Positions 51,489 to 60,794 of a stretch of 64,000 nucleotides of DNA are shown here, piece by piece. How positions within the stretch are numbered: the stretch's first letter is position 1; the number at the start of each line of letters is the position of its first letter. The notes beneath the pieces were generated by a model. The model was not told where the DNA came from. It did not search any database and saw only the letters and a program-made list of their open reading frames with translations. The DNA comes from Flavobacterium aquicola (GTDB lineage: Bacteria > Bacteroidota > Bacteroidia > Flavobacteriales > Flavobacteriaceae), in NCBI RefSeq assembly GCF_003385115.1, contig NZ_QUNI01000001.1, forward strand, positions 62,001-126,000, read 5' to 3'. The position numbers were made by a program, and so were the translations under genes.

Positions 51489-54311
51489 TCAATGTCTTAC
51501 AATAAATTGTTTAACAACTGATTTTTTGTCATTTTTCAATTTCAGTATATAAGTTCCAGTTGGGAGATCAGAAGTATCCAGTTCAATATTTTTACTATCA
51601 CTATATGTTCTGTTCATCACAATTTTTCCTTGTAAATCATATACAACAAGAGCTGATGCAGTACTATTCATTTCGGCAAGCCCCATACGCAGCACCTCAT
51701 TAGCAGGAACTGGCCATAATGAAACCTTCCCAGACCCGCTTTCGTTCTTCTCATCTACACCTAAAGTGCTAGAAACAAGAGCTGCTATTTCGTTTTCAGT
51801 TAATGTATAATTGTAAATTCTAAAATCGTCTATATAGCCGTTGAATAATGGATCTGCTGTATATTGACTGCGACCGATGTAATTAAGAATTGGCTTAAAA
51901 TCATTCGGGCTGACAGTCGAGTTATCCAGCTGTTTTACCAATTTACCATCGACATACATTTTTAAACCTTGCGTTTTACTAATTGTTACAGTAACATGCA
52001 CCCAAGTTGAAGTAGCTAACTTATCAGTCTCCAGTTGAATCTCACCATTTCCATTATTGATTACAAAACGTAAATTCCCACTATTAGCATTGGCAGTTAA
52101 AAACATATTTTGATCCACGCCATTTCCAAAGTCAAAAATTCGCTGCCACTGATTTCCGCCTTTCCAATTTACCCATGCAGCAATGGTAATGTCATCATGA
52201 TTAGCCACATTTGCTGGAAGCTGCAGGAAACCATTGGTACCTTTCAGCGAAATTGCTTTTAAGCCAATTTTTCCGTCAACAAAAGCAATATCACCGTATG
52301 AAGCACTGTGGTTTAATTGAATGCTTTTGTCTAATGTAGTATCATCAAATAGAAAATGTGCGATAAGATCTTTGTTTCCTGTGGCTGCAGCCGAAGTTTC
52401 ATTTGAATAAACAGAACGATTCAACGAATTATCTACTGCTTTGATTACATAAAAATAAGACTTCCCTGCAGCAGTCGTATTGTCAACAAAAGAAACTGTT
52501 TTTACATTTCGGGCTATTGTATTGTAAGATCCGCCTTGTGTTTCGGTTCTAAAAACTGTATATCCAGCAACATCTGTATCCGTACTAGGCGCCCAGTCTA
52601 ACCTAATAGATGCTGCGTTAGCTGTGGCTGTTAAATTACTCGGAGCACTTGGGGATACAAAATCTATAGGAGTACCAATAGGGATTAAACGCCATTGTTG
52701 CTGCGTCCCGCCAGATTTTTCGAATTGTTCAATATTATCGCCTGTACTAGCAACCTGTAAACATTTTGCACTGAATCGGCTGCGGATATAAAACCAGCCA
52801 TCTTCGGCATAATCCAAAAACCACTGCTGGTTTGCTGATTTAAGATCATTCCAAACGACAATATTTCCTCCATCCTCTAATGAATAATTATAGATATCCA
52901 GAGACATGCCGCTATGCTGTGCAGTTATTGTAAAATAGCTAAAATCACCGCCAATCCTAGAATCGACATGAGTTACGTTCCATTGCTGATATGCTGCACT
53001 TGAATTATAATTGTATTGACGAAGGCTTGAACCTGCTGATGTAGCGCCATTCTCGACTTCCAATACTTTTCCGCTTTTGCGATTTACCAATATATAACGG
53101 CCATTAATAACCGGCTGGATATCATGACCCCAAGTAATATTAACAACTCTTTCGGCATTAGTTTGTCCCTTTTGGTAGCCAGTACCTCCAGGTAATTGCA
53201 TCGTATATTCACGCTGCGGGCCATAACCATCAAAATAAACCTCTTTGTCTTTTGATATAAAACGGTACGAAGTGGCTTCAGCCTGTCTTTCAGAAGTTCC
53301 TCCAAATGCCTGTACGCTGCCTTGGCTTGTTTTATAAACTGCTGCGGCTGTCCATTTTGGGCGATTTTCTGCATAAGCCAATCGTTTTCCATTTCGGCTT
53401 GCTTTTACAAATTCGCCTCTTGCAAGTTCTGCAGTACCCCACCATATTCCAGTCTGCATACCGTATTGAATACCAACTATTGCTTCCATTACATTGTGTA
53501 ATTCATCTGCAGTAGCATGCTTGCCATCAGCTCGGACTTTCTCAAAAAAACTTGCATAACCATCAAATCCACCAGCAAGCTGATGGGTGTTTCCTTCATC
53601 TAAATTAGACTTTAATTGGTCATACCAATTATGAGCCAGATCGCAATTCAGAGTATTTCCACCCGACACGCGGATAGCAGAAAAATAAGGATTAGCTTTA
53701 ATACGAGCAGCAATATCATTAAAGTTCGTAACAGTACCCTGCCCCCATCCATTATCTGGTTCATTAAAGGGTGCTACAGATACTACAGTTCTCCCTTTTC
53801 CCTGAGCATATTTTGTACTTGCATAAATCAGCTGTTCCCAGCGCTGGGCATAAATAGCACGATCTCCAGGACTAAACCAAGAAGCTACAAAAGGATGGTC
53901 GCAATTGAATGCTACTTTTGTTTTATCTCCTGTTAAATCCACAAGAGCAAGACGTCTGTCCAGCCAATCTGTTTGACTGCTGTATGTATTTCCATCAGCT
54001 CCTACATAGCTGCCGCTTTGAAATTCACCATTAATCAGTTCACGAGTAGGCTGAAATGATATTCTTACAATATCAACATTTTCTTTGCCCATAAAAGATA
54101 CGCCTCTTCGCATATTATTTTCATCAGGCCAAGCGGTATCAAGTCCCCATGTAACAGGAGAGGAAATACCACTATCCGAAACACTAAATGGTACAGTGTT
54201 ATCTGTAATAGGCTGAGCTACTAAGTTATCACTTGTGCTAGATTGTGCATTTATGTTTATTATTCCAAATCCTAACAATAAAACTCCTAATAGGAAATAT
54301 TTTTGTCTCAT
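51489..54311 (-). CDS. Multidomain T9SS-secreted glycoside hydrolase with ricin, Fn3 and LamG modules
   Basis: The 940-residue protein has a signal peptide ending NAQ. Residues about 40-400 look like a clan GH-A catalytic domain (NVDIVRISFQPTREL, then SVAPFNEPDNGWGQG with a likely acid/base Glu). The family number is not recognised. Next come a ricin-type trefoil (about 405-545; three QxW repeats: YQQW, NQQW, QQQW), a fibronectin III domain (about 555-640) and a LamG domain (about 650-835). The last ~80 residues are a type A T9SS sorting domain (LWPVPANEVLRM, ending VKQFIVRH). It is predicted to be exported to the surface or released, likely the main depolymerising enzyme. Confidence 0.86.
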   Translation of the reverse strand: MRQKYFLLGVLLLGFGIININAQSSTSDNLVAQPITDNTVPFSVSDSGISSPVTWGLDTAWPDENNMRRGVSFMGKENVDIVRISFQPTRELINGEFQSGSYVGADGNTYSSQTDWLDRRLALVDLTGDKTKVAFNCDHPFVASWFSPGDRAIYAQRWEQLIYASTKYAQGKGRTVVSVAPFNEPDNGWGQGTVTNFNDIAARIKANPYFSAIRVSGGNTLNCDLAHNWYDQLKSNLDEGNTHQLAGGFDGYASFFEKVRADGKHATADELHNVMEAIVGIQYGMQTGIWWGTAELARGEFVKASRNGKRLAYAENRPKWTAAAVYKTSQGSVQAFGGTSERQAEATSYRFISKDKEVYFDGYGPQREYTMQLPGGTGYQKGQTNAERVVNITWGHDIQPVINGRYILVNRKSGKVLEVENGATSAGSSLRQYNYNSSAAYQQWNVTHVDSRIGGDFSYFTITAQHSGMSLDIYNYSLEDGGNIVVWNDLKSANQQWFLDYAEDGWFYIRSRFSAKCLQVASTGDNIEQFEKSGGTQQQWRLIPIGTPIDFVSPSAPSNLTATANAASIRLDWAPSTDTDVAGYTVFRTETQGGSYNTIARNVKTVSFVDNTTAAGKSYFYVIKAVDNSLNRSVYSNETSAAATGNKDLIAHFLFDDTTLDKSIQLNHSASYGDIAFVDGKIGLKAISLKGTNGFLQLPANVANHDDITIAAWVNWKGGNQWQRIFDFGNGVDQNMFLTANANSGNLRFVINNGNGEIQLETDKLATSTWVHVTVTISKTQGLKMYVDGKLVKQLDNSTVSPNDFKPILNYIGRSQYTADPLFNGYIDDFRIYNYTLTENEIAALVSSTLGVDEKNESGSGKVSLWPVPANEVLRMGLAEMNSTASALVVYDLQGKIVMNRTYSDSKNIELDTSDLPTGTYILKLKNDKKSVVKQFIVRH

Positions 54312-54364
54312 GATTGTCAGTTGTTTTTCACTTATTATAAATTACATCAGATCAATTTTTGCAC

Positions 54365-54416
54365 AGCTTTTTTGCCCCTAATAACTCTAATTCATGAAAT
54401 TAGGGGTAAAAAAGCT
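54365..54416 (-). other. 18-bp hairpin between the GH30 lipoprotein gene and the T9SS enzyme gene
   Basis: AGCTTTTTTGCCCCTAAT (54365-54382) pairs with 54399-54416 over 18 positions with one G-T, loop 16. It is in the 146-base gap. It may end or reduce transcription after SusE-C-D-GH30, or stabilise that mRNA. Confidence 0.6.
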
Positions 54417-54457
54417 TTTGCTATTTCAGCAAAACAAAGTTCTATCCAAAAAATATT

Positions 54458-56101
54458 TTACTTGTAGGTACCTACATAGGTTACCACTGCTCTTGAAGGT
54501 ATTTCAAAATTAGCGGCATCTACATCAGTTCCTTTTGCCAGATTTTTGGTATCTGAAGTAGTATAAGGAGTCAGTTTATTGTTCCCTAAAGCTCCACCCG
54601 AAAGGTTTAATTTATATGTTCTGGCAGTTTTGCTGTAATTAACAGCTACAATCACCAATTTTTTATTAGTATCGTCTTTATAAGCAGTCAGCATTACATC
54701 TGTTGCAGCTGCTGCACTATCCAAACCAGGTATCTGCACTCTCACCATTCCCGGTTTTACAAAGAATGAAAAGTTTCCTAATGCCCAAAGTGTTTTAGAA
54801 TCTCTAACGAAGCCGTCATTTTTACAATAATCAGCATTTCCTGCTCCATTGCTTGCTCCATCATCTACATGAATAAGACCATCTTTATAGTCGCCACGGC
54901 TTATTGCTGTCCACCATTGCCATGAAGTAACTCCTCCAATAGCAATATCAGTACTGATAATACGAGCTGTCCAAAGAGCCAGCTGCATACCTAAGTCTCT
55001 TCCTGGACCTGCTCCGCCTGGCAATTCAGCCGTTCCTGGGCTTTCAAGAACACAATATTCTGAAGACCAAAGACTAAGACCTGGAGCCGTTAGTACTTTT
55101 GAAGCTGCTGCCTGTCTTGAAGAAATAAGTGAACTCAAAGGCCAAGCCTGCCAATAACTGTGACCAGATATTGTTTTTTTCACGTTGCTCATTGAAGCAA
55201 TATTTTTTGTAGAATTAACTCCAAAGAAATAATCAATCTGATTTGATCTGCTTGCTGAACCAGTCACTGTTTTATACAATGGTTCGTAAGCTCCTGCTTC
55301 ACCAACTACAATCTGGGAACTAAGTCCTTTTGTCTGCAATTTTGGAGATAAAACAGATACTAAACTGTATATATTGGCATTAGTCGCCGGCGAACCTTCC
55401 TGACTTGTCCCGTCCCATTCATATTGCGGTTCGTTGAAAGGGCTTATATAGTCTATTGTCAGACCGTGTTCTGTTTTCAATTTATCAAGTGAATTCACCC
55501 AAAAATCGGCTAATTCTGGCATTTTCCCATCTTTCAGATTGTAGAATTCTTTAATAGTTGCGTGAGCTTTACCGTTGTTTGTCAAATAAACAGGCGCGCT
55601 GTTTGCGAAAGCCAATAATTTTTCGACACCTCGTTCCTTAGCGGCTTTCATAAACCATACCTGACCAGCTTGTTTACTCATATTGTAAGTAACACCATCG
55701 GCTGTAAAACATTCTGAACGTCTCCATTCGTCACCAATATCGCTGGCTTCTCCCTGCTCAGCACTTCCTGATCCCAGATTAAAACGCCATAATGACAAAC
55801 CAATTCCTTTTGGGTTCCCTTGTGCATCAACTCCTTTGCTAAACAATAAATCAGCAATGCGGTTTCTTTTTTCAGAAGGCCAGTTTTTACCAATGAAATT
55901 ACACTGCCAAGCATCAGATGCACCAAAACTTTCCATTGTCTGAAGATTGGCATCAAGATTTACTTTTAATTCCCTTGTTGTCGAATTAACAGGCGCTGAC
56001 TCATCTGTACTATCCGAAGAACTACAACTAATGAACGGCGAGGAGATTAAAAACAAGCCCGCAAATAGCAGGCTTGCTTTATAGTTTTTAAAACTAATCA
56101 T
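54458..56101 (-). CDS. GH30 glycosidase lipoprotein
   Basis: The 547-residue protein has a lipobox (FISCSSS), so it is anchored to a membrane, probably at the cell surface with SusD. The catalytic region has SFGASDAWQCNFIGKNW, SPFNEPQYEWDG (acid/base) and WSSEYCVLESPG (nucleophile). It is a paralogue of the 49785 product. Its start is one base after the SusD stop, so it is co-translated with the uptake pair. This arrangement usually means the surface enzyme that trims the polymer for SusCD import. Confidence 0.9.
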   Translation of the reverse strand: MISFKNYKASLLFAGLFLISSPFISCSSSDSTDESAPVNSTTRELKVNLDANLQTMESFGASDAWQCNFIGKNWPSEKRNRIADLLFSKGVDAQGNPKGIGLSLWRFNLGSGSAEQGEASDIGDEWRRSECFTADGVTYNMSKQAGQVWFMKAAKERGVEKLLAFANSAPVYLTNNGKAHATIKEFYNLKDGKMPELADFWVNSLDKLKTEHGLTIDYISPFNEPQYEWDGTSQEGSPATNANIYSLVSVLSPKLQTKGLSSQIVVGEAGAYEPLYKTVTGSASRSNQIDYFFGVNSTKNIASMSNVKKTISGHSYWQAWPLSSLISSRQAAASKVLTAPGLSLWSSEYCVLESPGTAELPGGAGPGRDLGMQLALWTARIISTDIAIGGVTSWQWWTAISRGDYKDGLIHVDDGASNGAGNADYCKNDGFVRDSKTLWALGNFSFFVKPGMVRVQIPGLDSAAAATDVMLTAYKDDTNKKLVIVAVNYSKTARTYKLNLSGGALGNNKLTPYTTSDTKNLAKGTDVDAANFEIPSRAVVTYVGTYK

Positions 56102-56102
56102 A

Positions 56103-57710
56103 TTAGTAACCAGGATTTTGTGAAATTAGTCCACCACTTATATCTATTTCCAATTGAGGAATTGGCCATAATAAATGTTTAGCAGGATTAAAATTAATTC
56201 CTTTATCTTGAGCTTCTTTTAAATTCGTAGTTTCATAAGGATCAGCAGAACTCAAGTTGTATTTAACAAAACTTCCGTTTGGTCCCATCAAAGACTCAAT
56301 AACTGGTCTTCCTGTGCTTGGATCTTTCTCACGACGGATATCAAATAAACGCAATCCTTCGAAAGCCAATTCCAAACGACGCTCTTTGTAAATTTGTCTC
56401 AATAAACTTGGACCAGCCAAACCTACTTTAGGATCAAGTTTTACACGGGCTCTAATAACATTGATATCTGCCAACGCTCCTCCTGCATCACCTAGTTGAT
56501 AAGCAGCTTCTGCTCTGGTCAAATACATTTCAGCCAAACGAATCAACGGCACATTTAGAGGCAGTTTATTGTCTCTTTTATCCAAAGAACGACGAGTCGC
56601 AATAGGAATATAATATTTACGGCAGACACGTCCTGATTTGTTATCGTTCAAGCTGAATTTGTGAGTTGGATTCAATACCTCGTCACCATAAGCAGCTTCA
56701 CCCCATTTAGTGATTGTGCTTCTGCGGCGTACCACATCACCTTCAGTAAGGTAAGCATTCTCCAAATCACTGGTTGGCATACACCAGCCCCAGCCGTCAA
56801 GAACATCTCCTGCATCATTGCTAGGGAAATTTTTCTTGTCCTCACCTCTAGCTCCTGAGAAAGTAGGAAGCATAGAACCTAAATTCCTATCCTGAGCAGA
56901 AGATGACTGAGCTTCTAAAATTGACTCTACACCATTATGATTGTTTACATTCCAGATATTCAAGAAATCTGCTTCAAGAGCATAAGGTCCTTCAGCAATA
57001 ACTTTGTTAGAATATAGTTTTGCTTCTGCCCATTTTTCTTGGAACAAAGACACACGAGCTAATAAAGCATAAGCTGCCCATTTGTTTACTCGTCCATTTC
57101 TGTTTACTGTAATACCTTCTAATTTTGCAGCAGATTCCTTAAGATCAGCTTCAATTTGTGCATAAACAGTACTAGCAGGACTGCGCTCTAGTTTCAAATC
57201 GCCAGTTGAAAGAGAAGTTGTATATAACGGAACAGCTCCAAAATTATTTACCAGCTCATAGTAGCAATAAGCGCGAACAAATAGTGATTCACCTACATAT
57301 TGATTTTTTTGTGCATCAGAAAGCGGTGATAAAGCCATTTTCTCCAAACCGATATTAACTGATTGAATGGTATAATAATGAGCTGTATAGATACCGTTGA
57401 TATTTCCCATATTTTCTGGCGTAACCATGTATTGGGCGCAAAATCTGTGAGAAGAGTTATCCTGCCCCGTATTACCCATCCAAGCATCATCTGTTGCCAT
57501 TTCATTTGTCGCTCTAGGAGCAACCAATGCCCACCATTCGTTTGACAGCAATAATCTGTGAGTTAACTCATTTACATAGTTTTCGCATTCTGTTGCTGTT
57601 TGAAAGTAGTTTTCTAAGGTTTGCTTTCCTCTTTGGTCTTTCTCTATAAAATCTTCACAGGAAACCGCAATTAAAGCAAAAGCTACTACTGATAATATTA
57701 TTTTTTTCAT
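56103..57710 (-). CDS. SusD/RagB-family glycan-binding lipoprotein
   Basis: The 535-residue lipoprotein (lipobox AVSC, Cys18) has the SusD/RagB pattern. TPR helices are seen (ENYFQTATECENYVNELTHR and others), then LIRLAEMYLTRAEAAYQLGD, LADINVIRARV and the C-terminal KERRLELAFEGLRLFDIRRE, ending HLLWPIPQLEIDI. It forms the lid of the SusC barrel and binds the target glycan at the surface. It starts 11 bases after susC ends. Confidence 0.96.
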   Translation of the reverse strand: MKKIILSVVAFALIAVSCEDFIEKDQRGKQTLENYFQTATECENYVNELTHRLLLSNEWWALVAPRATNEMATDDAWMGNTGQDNSSHRFCAQYMVTPENMGNINGIYTAHYYTIQSVNIGLEKMALSPLSDAQKNQYVGESLFVRAYCYYELVNNFGAVPLYTTSLSTGDLKLERSPASTVYAQIEADLKESAAKLEGITVNRNGRVNKWAAYALLARVSLFQEKWAEAKLYSNKVIAEGPYALEADFLNIWNVNNHNGVESILEAQSSSAQDRNLGSMLPTFSGARGEDKKNFPSNDAGDVLDGWGWCMPTSDLENAYLTEGDVVRRRSTITKWGEAAYGDEVLNPTHKFSLNDNKSGRVCRKYYIPIATRRSLDKRDNKLPLNVPLIRLAEMYLTRAEAAYQLGDAGGALADINVIRARVKLDPKVGLAGPSLLRQIYKERRLELAFEGLRLFDIRREKDPSTGRPVIESLMGPNGSFVKYNLSSADPYETTNLKEAQDKGINFNPAKHLLWPIPQLEIDISGGLISQNPGY

Positions 57711-57721
57711 GTTCTTTTTAA

Positions 57722-60700
57722 TTAAAATCCTACATTAAGACCTATCAAGATTGTTGGCTGTACTGGATAATTCCATCCTCCAAAACCTGCTCCTTTAACT
57801 CTGTCCCCTTTGTTAGCATCTCCTCCTGCAACTTCAGGGTCAACACCAGTATAATTAGTCCATGTCCATAAATTCTGTCCTGATAACGATAATCTAAGTT
57901 TATCCAATCCAAATTGATTAAGGAAAGTATAACCAATCTGAAGGTTTTTCATACGAACAAATGAACCATCTTCAACATATAAAGAAGAGAACTTAATGTA
58001 GTTCTGGTTATCATCATTTCTAGACAAGCGAGGAACATAATTAGAAGTTCCTTCTCCATGCCAAGCCATATCCTGAAGCCCTGCGACTTTGTTTGTCAAA
58101 CTTGCTGCATTGTATAGATCCGAAATATTTTGGTTTACAATGTCATTTCCTATACTTGAATAGAAGTTCGCAATTAAATCAAAACCTTTATAAGCAAAAT
58201 TAAAGTTTAAACCCATTGTATAATCAGCCCATGGAGAACCAATTTTTGTTCTGTCATTATCAGTCAGTTTACCGTCACCATCTAAATCTTTGAAACGAAT
58301 ATCTCCTTCCTGAGCTTTATCCTGTAATTTAGTTCCATGCTCATCTGTATGTGAATTCAACTCTGTTTGATTTTGGAACAACCCATCAGCTACATATCCG
58401 TAAAAATATCCAGGCACATCACCTTCAACAGTTAAAGTTCTGCTGTCTGATCCATATAATTTTTCACCGTCAGCTGACAATGAAATCATTTCAACATTTA
58501 CTGTTGTAAAAGTAAAATCAGCACCATAAGAGAAAGCTCCTTTTTTATCTTTATAAGACAAAATCAAGTCAATACCGTTCGATTTCATAGAACCTACATT
58601 CGTCCACATTCTTGCATTCTCAGGAAACCCGCTGGAAGTTGGAAATTGTTTCAAAAACAACATATCTTTTGTTGTTTTTTCATAATATTCTATAGTACCT
58701 GAAATCTTATTTCTAAACAAGCCAAAATCAAGTCCAAAATTCACATCTTCAACAGTTTCCCATTTAATGTCTCTGTTTGCCATAGAAGAAGGGAAAGAAG
58801 TATTTACAACTTCACCTCCGATAACGTAGTATCCTTGTCCAATGTTTGACTGGTAAACAGCATCTGGTAAACCTTGATTACCTACTTTACCCCAGCCCGC
58901 TTTTAAACTAAGATTATTGATAACGTCTTTTGTGTTTTCCATAAAACTTTCATTTGAAATTCTCCAAGAAGCTGAGGCGGCAGGGAAATTTGCCCATTTA
59001 TTATCAGCCATAAATTTTGAAGAACCATCACGTCTGAATGAACCTGTCAAATAATATTTACCATCGTAGTTATAAGAAAGACGGGAAAGATAAGACAGTA
59101 AAGAACTAGACCAGCTGTTACCATCGCTACTACGGTTTTTAGTAGCAGCCTTTAGTTCTCTCATTAGGTCTGAGTTATTAGGCACGCCTTCTCCATAACC
59201 CCAAACATCATTCCCATTGTATTCTTCCATTGTAGCACCTACCATCAAAGACATATTGTGTTTTTGAGCAAATGTTTTAGTGTAAGTTGCTGTTGTCTGC
59301 CATGTCCAGTCATGATTAGTAGTGTTTTTTCTTTGAACACTATTAATTTCTTCTTTTTCGTGAGCCGCATCAATTATAAAATCAGGTTTAAAAATACTTT
59401 GTGTTTTATCACCTACTTCAATAGATCCCTGTGTACGTAAAACTAAACCTTTGATTGGTTCATATTGTAAATAAGCATTAGTATTTAAATTATACTGATC
59501 TGTATAATCATCATACCTAGCTACAGCAGCAACTGGATTCCATACATACGAAGGAGAACGCGCATAGATGCTGTATTCGTTTTCGGTACCGTTTAATTGA
59601 TCAGCTGGTTTGTAAATTGGTGTAAGTGGATCAATTTTGTCAAAATCGGCCCAGTTTCCCGGTGATCCCCAAGTCTCGAAACGCGGATTTAAAGTAATCC
59701 CCACAGAAACCTTATCTGAAAATTTGAAATCATTAGCAATTCTTGCCGTGATTCTTTCCCATCCTCCTACTCCGTAAAAAGAGTCAGATTTATAGTAGTT
59801 CAAACTTGCTGCATAGGTATTTTTCTCAGAACCTCCAGTTACTCCAATAGAAGCATTTCGTACTGGTGAAGCTTTTCTCATTCCTGCTCCCCACCAATCG
59901 GTAGTTTGTCCTCTGTATCTGTACTGCCCAGTATTTGGAAAATAATCAGAATGTCCAGCAGTACTCATAATATTAGCATAAGTTTCACCATCAGCCATAT
60001 TATAAGGATTATCCATCATTTGGAAACCGTTGCTTAAATCAATATTGAATTTTGGTTTTCCAATTTTACCTCTTTTTGTAGTAATAAGGATAACCCCGTT
60101 TGACGCACGAGAACCATAAATAGCACTCGCAGAAGCATCTTTAAGTACATCCATAGACTCAATCTCATTGTTGCTCAAAAAGTTAATGCTATTTCCCATT
60201 GGAACACCATCTACAACATAAAGAGGATCTGTACTAAGGTTAAGAGTAGAAATACCACGGATTAATACTCTTGGCTGTGCTCCAGGACCACCTTGTCCTG
60301 TTACCTGAACTCCAGAAACTTTCCCCTGAAGTGATTCGGTAGCATTACCAACTGTCATTGTTTGAAGGTCTTTCCCTTTTACAGATGAAATAGAAGTGGT
60401 TACGTCTTTCTTTTTCATAGTTCCATATCCAACAACTACTACCTCTTCTAAACTTTGACCTGCTTGTTCCAAAACAACGTCAATTGTTGTTCTATCTGCC
60501 ACAGTTATGGTTTTAGTGGTAAAACCCATAAAAGAAAATAAAAGCTGTGCGTCTTTATTTGGCACCACTATAGTATATTTACCATCAAAGTCAGTAGAAG
60601 CTGATACTCCTGATCCTTTCACTATGATGTTTGCTCCTGGAATCGGTAAGGCTGTTTTATCCTTAACTGATCCTTTTACTGTTATCTGCGCAAATGCTGC

Positions 60701-60748
60701 ACTACTGCACAACACGGCTATAAATAACCATATAAATTTATATTTCAT
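57722..60748 (-). CDS. SusC/RagA-family TonB-dependent receptor
   Basis: The 1008-residue protein has a signal peptide ending AAFAQ. A carboxypeptidase-like CarbopepD_reg_2 domain follows (ITVKGSVKDKTALPIPGANI), then a TonB-box-like EEVVVVGYG. The plug has DPLYVVDGVPM, IESMDVLKDASASAIYGSRA and NGVILITTKRGK. The outer-membrane barrel ends VQPTILIGLNVGF. It imports oligosaccharides with the SusD lid. It is preceded at 46 bases by the SusE-like gene, an order opposite to the common C-D-E order. Confidence 0.97.
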   Translation of the reverse strand: MKYKFIWLFIAVLCSSAAFAQITVKGSVKDKTALPIPGANIIVKGSGVSASTDFDGKYTIVVPNKDAQLLFSFMGFTTKTITVADRTTIDVVLEQAGQSLEEVVVVGYGTMKKKDVTTSISSVKGKDLQTMTVGNATESLQGKVSGVQVTGQGGPGAQPRVLIRGISTLNLSTDPLYVVDGVPMGNSINFLSNNEIESMDVLKDASASAIYGSRASNGVILITTKRGKIGKPKFNIDLSNGFQMMDNPYNMADGETYANIMSTAGHSDYFPNTGQYRYRGQTTDWWGAGMRKASPVRNASIGVTGGSEKNTYAASLNYYKSDSFYGVGGWERITARIANDFKFSDKVSVGITLNPRFETWGSPGNWADFDKIDPLTPIYKPADQLNGTENEYSIYARSPSYVWNPVAAVARYDDYTDQYNLNTNAYLQYEPIKGLVLRTQGSIEVGDKTQSIFKPDFIIDAAHEKEEINSVQRKNTTNHDWTWQTTATYTKTFAQKHNMSLMVGATMEEYNGNDVWGYGEGVPNNSDLMRELKAATKNRSSDGNSWSSSLLSYLSRLSYNYDGKYYLTGSFRRDGSSKFMADNKWANFPAASASWRISNESFMENTKDVINNLSLKAGWGKVGNQGLPDAVYQSNIGQGYYVIGGEVVNTSFPSSMANRDIKWETVEDVNFGLDFGLFRNKISGTIEYYEKTTKDMLFLKQFPTSSGFPENARMWTNVGSMKSNGIDLILSYKDKKGAFSYGADFTFTTVNVEMISLSADGEKLYGSDSRTLTVEGDVPGYFYGYVADGLFQNQTELNSHTDEHGTKLQDKAQEGDIRFKDLDGDGKLTDNDRTKIGSPWADYTMGLNFNFAYKGFDLIANFYSSIGNDIVNQNISDLYNAASLTNKVAGLQDMAWHGEGTSNYVPRLSRNDDNQNYIKFSSLYVEDGSFVRMKNLQIGYTFLNQFGLDKLRLSLSGQNLWTWTNYTGVDPEVAGGDANKGDRVKGAGFGGWNYPVQPTILIGLNVGF

Positions 60749-60794
60749 ATTCAGATATTTTATTTATTAAATGTTATAACAAGCTGATAACAAA

